Assembly: GCA_963781595.1 (NCBI GenBank)
Contig: CAWAGG010000001.1
Coordinates: 620,001-684,000, forward strand
DNA length: 64,000 bases
Origin: JBEDUK01 sp963781595
GTDB taxonomy: Bacteria > Actinomycetota > UBA4738
Direction: 5' to 3'
Part shown: positions 52,490 through 61,603 of the stretch, piece after piece
Numbering within the stretch: position 1 is the first letter of the stretch
How the letters are laid out: each line of letters begins with the position of its first letter
Program-made: the position numbers and the translations under genes
The notes under the pieces: model-generated
The model's input: only the letters and a program-made list of their open reading frames with translations
Told to the model about the DNA's origin: nothing
The model's database searches: none

Positions 52490-53197
52490 CCCGGTCGAAC
52501 CCTCCCCTCCGGTCAGGCGCGACGGGCGCACGCTCACATCGAACAGCGTTCGCCAGACGATCGCGCGGGGCCACGCCACGCCCGTGGCGACGACGTCTCG
52601 AACGCCCTCGAGGCGCCTCGCGAGGATGATCGCGAGGATCGCCGCTCCCATCCAGACGAACGCCGCGGGCTGGCCCTGGATCGACGCGACGACGGGCACG
52701 GACGCGAAGCCGATCGTCGAGAGCAGCCCGGACGCCCGGATCGCCATGCCGAACAGGGTCAGGACGCCGGCGAGCGCCATCTCGAGCGGCAGGAACACGA
52801 GCAGGACACCGGCGGCGGCGGCGAGGCCCCGGCCGGCCCACCGCGCCAGGTAGAACGGGAAGGTGTGGCCGAGCACGGTGGCCACCCCGACCGCCGCGAG
52901 CCAGTCGATCGGGAGGTCGCCGAGGCCCCGCGCGGCGAGGGCCACGAGCAGCCCTTTCAGCACGTCCATCGTCGACGCGAGCGCGGACCAGCCGAGCCCC
53001 AGGTGCTTCGTCATCAGCACGTGCGGGTCGGTCTCGCCGGCGCGTCGGCCGGCTTCGGCCTGGACCGTCCGGGCGTCGTTCGGCGTCGACCGCCGCGTCG
53101 CGCGTCCCTTCGCGCGTGCACTCGCGACGAGCCACGTCGACGGGAACGTCCCGGCGAGGTACGCGAACACCACCCAGGCGATCCGACCCGGACCCAT
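52487..53197 (-). CDS. PlsY-like glycerol-3-phosphate acyltransferase family membrane protein
   Basis: A 236-residue protein with five to six membrane segments. PlsY-type blocks are visible but altered: FAYLAGTFPSTWLVA for the usual YLLGSIPFG, STMDVLKGLLVALAA for DxxKG, and GHTFPFYLARWAGRGLAAAAG for GHxFPxFxxFxGGKGVAT. PlsY moves an acyl group from acyl-phosphate to glycerol-3-phosphate, the first step of phospholipid synthesis. A second motif runs ARRLEGVRD near the end. The weak glycine-rich motif means the substrate could differ. A TAATCT box lies 6 nt before the ATG. Confidence 0.75.
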   Translation of the reverse strand: MGPGRIAWVVFAYLAGTFPSTWLVASARAKGRATRRSTPNDARTVQAEAGRRAGETDPHVLMTKHLGLGWSALASTMDVLKGLLVALAARGLGDLPIDWLAAVGVATVLGHTFPFYLARWAGRGLAAAAGVLLVFLPLEMALAGVLTLFGMAIRASGLLSTIGFASVPVVASIQGQPAAFVWMGAAILAIILARRLEGVRDVVATGVAWPRAIVWRTLFDVSVRPSRLTGGEGSTG

Positions 53198-53203
53198 CGG
53201 GCG

Positions 53204-53209
53204 AGATTA
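53204..53209 (-). promoter_or_regulatory. -10 box for the PlsY-like gene
   Basis: TAATCT on the minus strand, 6 nt before the ATG at 53197. Confidence 0.45.
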
Positions 53210-54043
53210 GTCCCGGAAGAACGCCATCCCGAGGAGCCCCGGGCCGGTGTGCGCGCCGATCACGGGCGTGACCTCGACGACGTGGCTCTCGACCACGTCC
53301 GTTCGCTCCGCGACCCTGTCCACGAGCGCGTTCGCCTCGTCGGGGGCGGCCGCGTGGATCGCGGCGACGTGCGCCGGACCCTGGCCGACCGCCTCGAGCG
53401 TCTCGGTCACGATGCGCTCGAGGGCCCGCCGGCGCGTCCGCGGCCGCGCGACCGGCGCCGCGTCGCCGTCGCGGAACGAGAACACCGGGTTGATGTCCAG
53501 CACCGTCGCGGCGTACGCCTGCAGCTTGTTCACGCGGCCCGAGCGCTGCAGGAACTCGAAGGTGTCGACGGTCGCGACCAGGCCCGTGCGACCGGCCACG
53601 TGCCGCGCCCGGTCGGCGACGGCCGCGAGCGGTGCGCCCGTCTCGGCGAGCCGTGCGGCCTCCAGTGCCACGAAGCCCTCGGCCATGGACGCGTTCGTCG
53701 AATCGACCACGACGACGCTCCCGTCGAACCGATCCGCCGCGATCAACGCCTGATGATGCACGGCGCTCATCGTCGAGGCGACGGTGACGCAGACGACCTC
53801 ACGCTGCCCCGTACGTCCGTACGCATCGAGGAAGTCGGCCGAGGAGGGGGTCGCCGTCGACGCGACCTCGCCCTGGGCCGCCAGTCGCTCGTAGAAGCGA
53901 CCCGGCGCCAGGTCCACGCCGTCGCGGAACTCCTCGTCGCCGAACTTCAACCAGAGCGGGACGATCAGGATCCGGAGCGCGTCAGCCAGCCCTGCCGGAA
54001 GGTTCGACGCGCTGTCGGCGACGACGGCGACCACGGCCCTCAC
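53207..54043 (-). CDS. DegV-family fatty-acid-binding protein
   Basis: A 278-residue DegV/FakB-type protein, which binds a fatty acid between two domains and presents it to a kinase (FakA) in bacteria that have one. Signatures are VADSASNLP at the start, VPLWLKFGDEEFRDGVDL, TATPSSADFLDAY, VVDSTNASMAEGFVALEAARL, VDTFEFLQRSGRVNK and the end VIGAHTGPGLLGMAFF. It starts with GTG. FakA is not in the window, though the nearby PlsY-like gene makes a link to lipid synthesis plausible. Confidence 0.9.
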   Translation of the reverse strand: MRAVVAVVADSASNLPAGLADALRILIVPLWLKFGDEEFRDGVDLAPGRFYERLAAQGEVASTATPSSADFLDAYGRTGQREVVCVTVASTMSAVHHQALIAADRFDGSVVVVDSTNASMAEGFVALEAARLAETGAPLAAVADRARHVAGRTGLVATVDTFEFLQRSGRVNKLQAYAATVLDINPVFSFRDGDAAPVARPRTRRRALERIVTETLEAVGQGPAHVAAIHAAAPDEANALVDRVAERTDVVESHVVEVTPVIGAHTGPGLLGMAFFRD

Positions 54044-54099
54044 CTTATCCGAGCCCCGATCGCGCGAGGTGCGCGGGATCGTGCGACAGAATCGTTCTC

Positions 54100-55482
54100 A
54101 TGGAGACGGGCGATCGCGAGCGTGGCGACCCCCCAGCCGCGGGGTCCGGATCCTCGCCGTTACCTCCGGCGACGCCGAGCGCAGGGGCCGCGGAGGACGG
54201 CGGGTTCGCGGCGGTCCTGCGCGCCCCTCGGTTCCGCAGGCTCCTGATCGCGCAGACCGTCTCTTCGCTCGGCGACTGGGTCGCCACGCTCGCGTTCATC
54301 GCGGCCGCGTTCGCACTGACGAACGACCAGGCGGCCGTCGCCGTCGTGCTGATCCTCCGGCTCGTGCCGCCGATCTTCGCCGCGCCCGTCGGCGGGGTCG
54401 TCGCCGACCGCTTCAACCGCCGGACCGTGATGGTCGCATCGGATCTCTCGCGAGCCGTCCTGATCGCGCTCGTCCCGTTCGTCGACAGCGTGGGGTTCCT
54501 GTACGGGGTCGCGTTCCTCCACGAGTGCATCTCGCTGTTCTTCCTGCCCGCCCGGGACGCGAGCGTGCCCGAGCTCGCGCCCGAGGGAACGCTCCCGGAG
54601 GCGAACGGACTGATCCTCGCCTCGTCGTACGCGGCGCTGCCGATCGCGGCGGCGCTGTTCGGCCTGCTCCGGCTCGCGGCGACGGACATCCCCTCGTGGT
54701 TGCCGTTCGGGTCCGTCGTCGCCCGCTACCCCACCTCGTTCGCGTTCGCGTTCGACGCCGCGTCGTTCGTGTTCTCCGCGGTGATGATCGCGGGGATCCG
54801 GTTCGGCCACGGGCCGGCGCAGGATGCGGGCGACCTCCGGGTGTTCGCAGGGATGGCCGAGGCGTACCGGTATGTCATGGGGAACCAGCGCCTGCGGTCG
54901 CTGGCCTACGGCCTGGTCGTGTCGATGTTCGGCGGCGGGGTGCTCTTCGCGATCGGCATCGCGTACATCCACGGGACGCTCGGCGGCGACGACGTCGAGT
55001 TCGGCTGGCTCGCGGCGCTGTGGGGCGCCGGCATGGGCATCGGGCTGGGGCTGCAGCGGCTCCTGGTCCGCGAGCGCGGCGAGGCGCCCGTGTTCGTCGC
55101 GTCGGTGGCCCTGTGCGGCTGCGTCCTGATCGTGATGGCAGCCCTCCCCGTGCTGTGGCTCGCGTTCGCAGCCGCCGTGGTGTTCGGCGCGGCGTTCGCG
55201 GCGGCGATCGTCCTGGCGTTGTCGATGACCCAGCGTGCGACGGACGACCGGATCCGGGGACGCGTGATGGGCGGCGTGCAGATGCTGTTCCGGCTGGGCC
55301 TGGCGGCGGGCGCGCTCGGGATCGGCGGCCTGGCGCGCGCGATCGACGAGGTGAGCGTCGGCCCGGTCACCCTGGACGGGAACCAGCTCGGGATGATCGT
55401 CGGCGGCGTCCTGATCCTCCTGGGCGCCGTGGCGTCGGCCGGCGCCGTCCGCACGGCGGGCGGACCGGCCGGGCGGGCCTGA
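54100..55482 (+). CDS. MFS transporter (drug-efflux-like)
   Basis: A 460-residue, roughly 12-segment major facilitator. After a Gly/Pro-rich cytosolic start, RFRRLLIAQTVSSLGDWVATLAF opens the first segment, then GGVVADRFNRRTVMVASDLSRAVLIA is the loop 2-3 motif. The second half has MTQRATDDRIRGRVMGGVQMLFRLGLAAGALGIGGLA, typical of the MFS_3/enterobactin-exporter-like group. The substrate is unknown. It is divergent from degV with a 56-bp gap. Confidence 0.85.
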   Translation: METGDRERGDPPAAGSGSSPLPPATPSAGAAEDGGFAAVLRAPRFRRLLIAQTVSSLGDWVATLAFIAAAFALTNDQAAVAVVLILRLVPPIFAAPVGGVVADRFNRRTVMVASDLSRAVLIALVPFVDSVGFLYGVAFLHECISLFFLPARDASVPELAPEGTLPEANGLILASSYAALPIAAALFGLLRLAATDIPSWLPFGSVVARYPTSFAFAFDAASFVFSAVMIAGIRFGHGPAQDAGDLRVFAGMAEAYRYVMGNQRLRSLAYGLVVSMFGGGVLFAIGIAYIHGTLGGDDVEFGWLAALWGAGMGIGLGLQRLLVRERGEAPVFVASVALCGCVLIVMAALPVLWLAFAAAVVFGAAFAAAIVLALSMTQRATDDRIRGRVMGGVQMLFRLGLAAGALGIGGLARAIDEVSVGPVTLDGNQLGMIVGGVLILLGAVASAGAVRTAGGPAGRA

Positions 55483-55537
55483 ACGACGGTGTCGAGGCAG
55501 ACACGATGCGAACATCCCGTCGAGCGGCCGCCGCGAT

Positions 55538-55552
55538 CCGGTCGGTGACCGG
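55538..55552. terminator. Short hairpin between convergent genes
   Basis: CCGGTC, loop GGT, GACCGG, between the MFS and GNAT stops. No T tract follows on either strand, so terminator function is only possible. Confidence 0.3.
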
Positions 55553-55567
55553 CGACGGTGGCGGGCG

Positions 55568-56104
55568 TCAGGTGCGGCGCCCGAGCGTGTACCTCGCGCA
55601 GTGCACGCCGAAGATCACGGTCTCGGCCTCGAAGCGCATCCCGAGCTTCTCCATGACGTTCGTCGATGCCCGGTTCTCGGGGACCGCGTACGCGACGATC
55701 CGCGTCAGGCCAGCGCGGTCGAAGCCGAACCCGATCGCCGCGCCGGCCGCCTCGGTCGTGTACCCGTGCCCCCAGGACCCGCGCGCGAGCGCGTAGAAGA
55801 TCTCGGTCTCGGCTACGTCGTCCAGGTACCGGAGCCCACAGTGCCCCATGAACGCGCCCGTCGTGAGGTCGCAGACGGCCCACGTCCCGTAACCGCGCAG
55901 CGCCCAGTGCGCGAGGCCGCGCTCGTACGCCGCTCTCAGCGCGTCGTCGGCGAGCGGCCCGTCCAGCGGGAGGAACCGGGTGACCTCCGGGTCCGCGAAC
56001 AGGACCTCGTTCCACCCCGCGAGGTCGTCGCGCGTGAAGCCGCGCAGCAGCAGGCGTTCGGTGCGAAGCTCCGGGATCCGGACCGCGGGATCCGACGGCG
56101 TCAT
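55568..56104 (-). CDS. GNAT-family N-acetyltransferase (RimJ/RimL-like)
   Basis: A 178-residue acetyltransferase. It starts with ELRTERLLLRGFTRDDL, the usual RimJ/RimL opening, has MGHCGLRYL and FYALARGSWGHGYTTEAAGAAIGFGFDRAGL containing the acetyl-CoA loop, and ends with NVMEKLGMRFEAETVI. The target is unknown. Its ATG overlaps the stop of the DUF2461 gene (ATGA), and it is the last gene of the dnaX-recR group. Confidence 0.88.
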   Translation of the reverse strand: MTPSDPAVRIPELRTERLLLRGFTRDDLAGWNEVLFADPEVTRFLPLDGPLADDALRAAYERGLAHWALRGYGTWAVCDLTTGAFMGHCGLRYLDDVAETEIFYALARGSWGHGYTTEAAGAAIGFGFDRAGLTRIVAYAVPENRASTNVMEKLGMRFEAETVIFGVHCARYTLGRRT

Positions 56105-56801
56105 GCGCCCGAGATCACCGCGTAGACCCACTGCTCGAGCGGCGCGAGGGCCGCGTAGTGCCCGACGCAGAGGTCGACGAACGCGTCGGAATGGATCTCC
56201 GTGGGAACCGGCCGAAGCTCGACGTAGCCGTACAGCGCGTGGTGCCGGAGCAGGTCCGCGCGCGGATGGTCCGCCGGGTAGGGCTTCGGGACGCGCTTGT
56301 AGTGGTCGCCGGCGATCTCGTAGGGGCCGGCCGCGCGCATGCGCGCGAGGATCCGGCCGAGCGCCGCGCCGCGCTTCGGATCCGCGATGGCAGCGCGATA
56401 CCGCTCGAGGACGTCGCCGTCGTGGAGCCAGTGGGTCCCGGCGCCGAGGACCACCCGCTCGGCGCTCAGGCTCGCGTAGTAGCCTGGATCGTCCGAGCCC
56501 TTCCCGATGCCCTGCCAGAACCAGAAATCCAGGTGATCCTTGTACGGCCGCTTGTCCTTCTTGAACCGCGTGTCCCGGTTGATCCGCATGATCGAACCGC
56601 CGACACGCGGATCGAAATTCACGTGTTTCGACAGCTCCTGGAGCCGCTGGCCGAGCGCCTCGACGAAGTCGCGTCCCGGCTCGAGCAGGCCGTCCACGTA
56701 GGTCGAACGTCGCGCGTCGAACCACGACTTGCGGTTGTTCGCCGTGATCGACAGGTCCTTCAGGAGCTTCAATCCGTCCGGGGGAAGCCGTCGAAGCCCA
56801 T
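56101..56801 (-). CDS. DUF2461 family protein, frameshift at the start
   Basis: The protein of about 233 residues belongs to DUF2461 (TIGR02453-like): LKDLSITANNRKSWFDARR, INRDTRFKKDKRPYKDHLDFWF, GAGTHWLHDG. The raw frame from ATG 56772 misses the usual start MGFDGFP. That start lies at 56801 with GAGGAGG eight bases upstream, and adding one C to the C5 run (56779-56783) joins it to the rest as FPPDGLKLLKDL. So a one-base loss, probably in the consensus, is likely. Function unknown. It sits 13 nt after recR. Confidence 0.8.
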
Positions 56802-56814
56802 CGGAGGAACCTCC

Positions 56815-57408
56815 TCACATCTCCCGGCGGCCCTCGAGGGCCTGACCGAGCGTCACCTCGTCGGCGTACTCCAGGTCGCCGCCGACGGGTAGGCCGCTCG
56901 CCAGCCGCGTGACGGTGACCCCGAGCGGCTTGACGAGGCCAGCGACGTACATCGCCGTCGCGTTCCCCTCGAGGTTCGGGTTCGTCGCCAGGATGACCTC
57001 GCGGACGCCGTCGCGCGCGACCCGGTCCAGCAGCTCCTGCACGCGCAGGTCGTCCGGGCCGATCCCTTCCAGCGGGCTGATCGCGCCGCCGAGGATATGG
57101 TAACGCCCCCTTACTATCCCGGCCTTCTCGATGGCCGCCTGGTCCTTCGGCTCTTCGACCACGCAGATCACGGTGGGGTCGCGCGACGGGTCGCGGCATA
57201 CGCGGCAGAGCTCGCCCTCGGCGACGCCGAAGCACTCCCGGCAGAAGCGGACCCGCTCCTTCGCGTGGATCAACGCCTCGGCCAGGCGCTTCGCCTCGTC
57301 GGGCGGGGCCTTCACGATGTAGAACGCGAGCCGCTGCGCGGACTTCGGCCCGATGCCGGGGAGTCGCGCCAGCTCATCGATCAGCTCCTGGATCGGGCCT
57401 TCGAACAC
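56815..57408 (-). CDS. recR: Recombination mediator RecR
   Basis: A 197-residue RecR, which with RecO loads RecA at gaps. It has the helix-hairpin-helix LPGIGPKSAQRLAFYI, a four-Cys zinc finger (Cys56, Cys59, Cys68, Cys71), the Toprim domain (ICVVEEPKDQAAIEKAG, ATNPNLEGNATAMY) and the Walker-like end RLASGLPVGGDLEYADEVTLGQALEGR. It starts 4 nt after dnaX. The usual ybaB gene between dnaX and recR is absent. Confidence 0.96.
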   Translation of the reverse strand: MFEGPIQELIDELARLPGIGPKSAQRLAFYIVKAPPDEAKRLAEALIHAKERVRFCRECFGVAEGELCRVCRDPSRDPTVICVVEEPKDQAAIEKAGIVRGRYHILGGAISPLEGIGPDDLRVQELLDRVARDGVREVILATNPNLEGNATAMYVAGLVKPLGVTVTRLASGLPVGGDLEYADEVTLGQALEGRREM

Positions 57409-57412
57409 GGCC

Positions 57413-59308
57413 TCAGGCGTCCTTGGCGCCGTCGTCCGGCACGTCGGGTTCGATCTCCGCGCCGAACTCGACCTTGAAGCGCTCGATCAGGTCCGCCGGG
57501 TCGGGAGGTGGGCTCGCTTCGGCCTCGGCTTCGGCCTCCACGACGTCGCGCGGCACGTCGTCGGAGGTCACGCCGCGCTCGGCGCACACGATCCGCGGCG
57601 AGATGCCGAACACCGCCACCATCGCCTCCTTCAGGTCGGCCTCTTTCGACGTGACCTTCTCGACCGCGAACTTCCGCCCGGGCGGGAACGCGAGCTCCAG
57701 CGTCGTCCCGTCGTACGCCGCGGCGGTCGCCGACTCGAGGTTCGCCTGGAGGATCATCTGCCGCTTCTCCCGCAGGTGTGTGAGCAGCTGCGGCCACGAC
57801 CGCCGGATCGCCGCCACGTCCAACGCCCCCGCCGAAGGAGCATGCGCCCCCGCCAACACCGGTTCCGGAACGACCTCTTCGGCCTCGCTGTCGGGCACGA
57901 CCACGACCGCCTCCGGCTCAGCTCCGGCCTCTGCTCCTGGATCGCCACCGGACGCGTCCTCGGTCGCCGGTGGCGCGTCGGTCCCGATCGGGACCGTTCC
58001 GGAAGGCGCGGCGGCGTGATGGGTGGCGGCGGTGGCGGAGCCGGGGGAGGGTGGGGCATGGCCGGCTCCGGCGCCGCCGCCACCCTGCGGGGCGGTCGCA
58101 TCGGGCACGCTCCCGACCCCCGAAGACCCGACGACCCCAGCGAGCCGCTCCAGCCGTTCGATCCGAGAAGCCATCCCAGCAGGGTTCGGATCGGCCTCGG
58201 GCAACGCGGAACGGACGAGCGCGAGCTCGAGCGTCAACCGCGGCGACGTCGTCCACCGCATGTCCGTCGACGCGGCCACCAGCAGCGCCAGGATCCGCGA
58301 CAGCTCGGCCGTCGAGAACTTCGCCGCCTGGCTCGCCAGCCGCGCGTGCTGCTCGGGCGAGGCGTCCAGCACGTCCTGGTTCTCCGGCGCGGAGTGCACG
58401 AGCAGCAGGTCGCGGAAGTGGTTCAGCACCTGCCCGGTGAAGTGCCGCAGGTCATGGCCCTCTTGGACCAGGCGTTCGACGCCGTCGAAGACGCCCTTGG
58501 CATCCCCGACCGCGATCGCGTCGGCCAGCTCGAACGGGAGGTCGACCTCGGAGTCGCCGATCAGCATCGCCACGGTCGAGGAGTCGATCGTGCCACCGCC
58601 CAGGACCGCGCACTGATCCAGCAGCGATTCGGCGTCCCGTGCGGAGCCCTCCGCCTGGCGTGCGAGCGCCTCCGCGGCCTCGCGCGTGAGCGCGAACCCC
58701 TCCTTCTCGGCGATCCGAAGCAGCAACTCGGCGAGCGGTTCGGTCCCGATCCTTCGGAAGTCGAACCGCTGGCAGCGCCCGACGATCGTGGGCGGCATCT
58801 TGTGCGGCTCGGTCGTCGCCAGGACGAACCGCACGTTCGGCGGCGGTTCCTCGAACAGCTTCAGCAGCGCGTCGAACGCCTCCCGCGACAACCGCTGCGC
58901 CTCGTCGAGGATGTAGACCTTCTCGCGGCCCATCGCCGGGGCAGTGGGGGCACGTTCGCGCAGCTCACGGGCGTCGTCGACGCCGCCGTGCGACGCGGCG
59001 TCGATCTCGCTCACGTCCAGGTGGATACCGTCGCGGATCGCCGTGCACTGCTCGCAGACGCCGCACGGCTCGGCCGTAGGGCCCTGCTCGCAATTCACCA
59101 TCTTCGCCAGGATCCGCGCGGTCGAGGTCTTCCCGGTCCCCCGCGGGCCGCAGAACAGGTAGGCGTGCGCGAGCCGGGGCGGGTCCTCGCGCATCGCGCC
59201 CATCAGCGCGCGGATGACGTGCTCCTGCCCGATGACCTCGTCCGGGCCCTGCGGTCGGTACTTGCGGTACAGCGACTGGTAGGTCGCGTCCCTCGGTTCG
59301 TCTGCCAC
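57413..59308 (-). CDS. dnaX: DNA polymerase III subunits gamma and tau
   Basis: A 631-residue clamp-loader ATPase. YQSLYRKYRPQGPDEVIGQEHV opens the chain, Walker A is GPRGTGKT (54-61), the zinc module has four Cys in CEQGPTAEPCGVCEQC, then VYILDEAQRLSREAFDALLK and ATTEPHKMPPTIVGRCQRFDF. The middle (about 390-490) is a Gly/Ala/Pro-rich, then acidic linker, and the tail (RSWPQLLTHLREKRQMI onwards) is the tau polymerase-binding region. The GTG at 59308 follows GGAAGG. No slippery frameshift site was evident. It heads dnaX-recR-DUF2461-GNAT. Confidence 0.95.
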   Translation of the reverse strand: MADEPRDATYQSLYRKYRPQGPDEVIGQEHVIRALMGAMREDPPRLAHAYLFCGPRGTGKTSTARILAKMVNCEQGPTAEPCGVCEQCTAIRDGIHLDVSEIDAASHGGVDDARELRERAPTAPAMGREKVYILDEAQRLSREAFDALLKLFEEPPPNVRFVLATTEPHKMPPTIVGRCQRFDFRRIGTEPLAELLLRIAEKEGFALTREAAEALARQAEGSARDAESLLDQCAVLGGGTIDSSTVAMLIGDSEVDLPFELADAIAVGDAKGVFDGVERLVQEGHDLRHFTGQVLNHFRDLLLVHSAPENQDVLDASPEQHARLASQAAKFSTAELSRILALLVAASTDMRWTTSPRLTLELALVRSALPEADPNPAGMASRIERLERLAGVVGSSGVGSVPDATAPQGGGGAGAGHAPPSPGSATAATHHAAAPSGTVPIGTDAPPATEDASGGDPGAEAGAEPEAVVVVPDSEAEEVVPEPVLAGAHAPSAGALDVAAIRRSWPQLLTHLREKRQMILQANLESATAAAYDGTTLELAFPPGRKFAVEKVTSKEADLKEAMVAVFGISPRIVCAERGVTSDDVPRDVVEAEAEAEASPPPDPADLIERFKVEFGAEIEPDVPDDGAKDA

Positions 59309-59463
59309 GGATGCCTTCCCGGCGCGGCGTATCGGAAGTCGGCGCTGCCGGGTGCAGCCTATCGCGGGCGCGTGACAGCGACGAAAGCAGACGTCGCAGG
59401 CCGTCGAGCACGTATACCGATGCGAGGATGACGTCTCGGCTCTGGGCCGTCGAAGGGTGAGCG

Positions 59464-60914
59464 ATGCGACAGCGATCACGCGCGTCGGTTCGCACGCGGT
59501 TCGTCACCGTCGTCGCGATGACACTCGTGGGTGCGGTGGCCTGCACCGGCGGGAAGCCCGGCGCACCGACTTCGGCGCCGACCGCCACGCCACATCGCGG
59601 CGGGTCCGTGGTCCTCGGCGCCGAAGGCTGGCCGAAGTGTCTGAACCCGATCACCGACTGCGCCGACGACGTGTGGTACCGGTACACGGTCGGTTCGCTG
59701 ATCCTGCCGCGGCTCGTGCCGTACTCGAACGACATGACGCCCGAGCCGAGCGCGCTGATCACCGAGGTCCCGAGCCTCGAGAACGGTGGATTGACGCAGC
59801 ATCCGTTCGCGGTCACCTACCACCTGGCACCGGCGGCGGTCTGGTCCGACGGCACGCCGATCACCTGTGACGACGTCGACTTCACGTGGAAGGCGATCAA
59901 CCACTCGACGGTCGAACCGCTGCCATATGACTGGACGGCCAGTGGGGTCGCGGGGATCAGCCGGATCGAGTGCCCGGACCCGCGCACGGTGACGCTGGAC
60001 TTCAACAAGGTCTACACGGACTGGCCAGAGCTGTTCGGCGGAACGTCCGGGTTCATCCTGGAGCAGGCCGCGTTCCGGAACGTCCCGGGGTTCCCGGACA
60101 GGCCGGATCTCAAGGACGAGATGAAGCAGTCGATCCCCTTCTCGGGAGGTCCGTGGACCCTCGACTCGTGGTCACGCGACCGGGAGGTCCTGGTGCCGAA
60201 CCCGAAGTACTGGGGCACGCGGTCCCACCTGTCCAAAGTGACGATCCTGCCGCAGATGGACCCCGACGTCGGAGCCGCGTCGATACAAGACGGTGACGTC
60301 GACGCGATCTTCCCCAGCGCGTCGACCGTCCCGCTCGCGCATCGGTTCGGCGCCGAACCCGACATCGCGACCGCCGGCGGGAGCGGACAGGTCGTCGATG
60401 CCCTCTGGTTCCAGCTGGATCGCCCACCGTTGAACGACCCGCGCGTGCGCCAAGCGCTCGCGCACGCGATGGCAGGCGACGCCGTCGTCGAGGGCGTGAC
60501 GCGGCCGCACGACCCGAACGCCGAGGTCAACGACTGCGGACCGTGGATCCCGGGGCCAGGGACCGTGGTGCCCGGCGACCGGGCCGTTCGCCCGGTACGC
60601 CTATGACCCGGCTCTCCTGCAATCAGATCCCGACGCGAGCGAACGGCTACGGCGGCATGAACTGGACCCACCTGTGTGATCACCGCTTCGACCCCTCGAT
60701 GCTGAAGAGCGACCGGCAGCTGAGTCTCGATGCACGCGCCGCGACGATCCAGCGGATCGGGCAGCTCCTTGCTGAAGACCTGCCGATGCTGCCGCTCGAT
60801 GTCCTGCCGAACGTCGCCGCGTGGCGAACGGACCGGATCGCCGGCGTCGACCCAAAGGCGGTCTCCTCGCCCTACGGGTTCTTCTTCGGCGTGACGTCCT
60901 GGTACGCCGTGTAG
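59464..60914 (+). pseudogene. Family 5 extracellular solute-binding lipoprotein, decayed
   Basis: The first 365 residues are a normal oligopeptide/nickel-type binding protein: lipobox LVGAVAC, GGSVVLGAEGWPKCLNP, TYHLAPAAVWSDGTPITCDDVDFTW, GGPWTLDSW, VRQALAHAM. Then the frame shifts near 60565 (WCPATGPFARYAYDPALL appears in another frame). After about 60620 the text jumps to the family's C-terminal end in a third frame (CNQIPTRANGYGGMNW to SSPYGFFFGVTSWYAV). Roughly 100-150 residues normally found between these blocks are missing, so at least one deletion has occurred. No permease or ATPase genes are adjacent. A non-functional remnant is most likely. Confidence 0.75.
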
Positions 60915-60925
60915 ACGAGACGTGT

Positions 60926-61333
60926 TCAGCCCGCGGCGCGGGCGGTTCGCGCCTGGGCCTTCATCCCGACCTCGCGGGCGAGGACCTCGCTCGCCCACTG
61001 CGACATCGAGACGCCCTGACGCGCGGCTTCCTCGGCGATCATCCGATGGAGCTGCTTCGAGGTCCGCACGAACACCTTCCCCGAGTAGTCGTCGATCGGC
61101 CGAGGAGCCGGGATCGGATCGCCGTGCTCGAGGGCGACGGTCAGCCAGCCGGCCATCGCATCCTGGATCATCTCCGCCGTCTCTGGGAGCGTGTCGCCCT
61201 CGGTCATGCACCCGTCCAGCTCTTGGACCCTGGCGAAGTACCCGCCGTCCTCATACGGCTGGAACTCGATCGTCCATGGCTTGGTCATCAGGGCGAGGAC
61301 CTCGGGCGCCCATTCAGACTCATCGAAGATCAT
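60926..61333 (-). CDS. hicB: HicB-family antitoxin
   Basis: A 136-residue antitoxin. Residues about 19-75 form the HicB RNase-H-like fold (WTIEFQPYEDGGYFARVQELDGCMTEGDTLPETAEMI in family style). The C-terminal 40 residues form a ribbon-helix-helix DNA-binding domain (VFVRTSKQLHRMIAEEAARQGVSMSQWASEVL). It neutralises HicA and represses the operon. Start ATG 61333 lies inside the end of hicA (14-bp overlap); an in-frame ATG at 61348 is also possible. Confidence 0.88.
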   Translation of the reverse strand: MIFDESEWAPEVLALMTKPWTIEFQPYEDGGYFARVQELDGCMTEGDTLPETAEMIQDAMAGWLTVALEHGDPIPAPRPIDDYSGKVFVRTSKQLHRMIAEEAARQGVSMSQWASEVLAREVGMKAQARTARAAG

Positions 61334-61586
61334 CGGGCTCGCCTCCATCCTGCGCTTGTCCAGTGATCGCCCGGATCGCCTGTCGAACGTAGACGGCCTT
61401 GATGTGCGGACGCCGGTACGGGATCGAAACCTTCCTCCCGTCGGCGTGCCGATAGTGCATGTGCGAGCCGACATGTCGGGCGAGTTCGAACCCGAAGGAT
61501 CGAAGGACTGCGTCGAGTCGCTCCGGTCGAACGGACTTCGGGTTCCTGATCAGCTCCTCGAGGAGCTTCGATCTCCGGTCTGGCAC
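61320..61586 (-). CDS. hicA: HicA-family mRNA interferase toxin
   Basis: An 88-residue dsRBD-like toxin that cuts mRNA. The catalytic His is in HVGSHMHYRHADGRKVSIPYRR, followed by the usual KAVYVRQAIRAI helix. It starts with GTG at 61586. Toxin-first order with an overlapping antitoxin is typical for hicAB. A perfect 14-bp palindrome lies 18 bp upstream. Confidence 0.88.
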   Translation of the reverse strand: MPDRRSKLLEELIRNPKSVRPERLDAVLRSFGFELARHVGSHMHYRHADGRKVSIPYRRPHIKAVYVRQAIRAITGQAQDGGEPDDLR

Positions 61587-61603
61587 GCCTCACCCCTGCA
61601 CGA

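Noticed and set aside
51231..53135. Long frame running into lysC from upstream
   Set aside because: The upstream 220 codons overlap the PlsY-like gene and have no family likeness; MGVIVQKYGGTS at 52475 is the conserved start.
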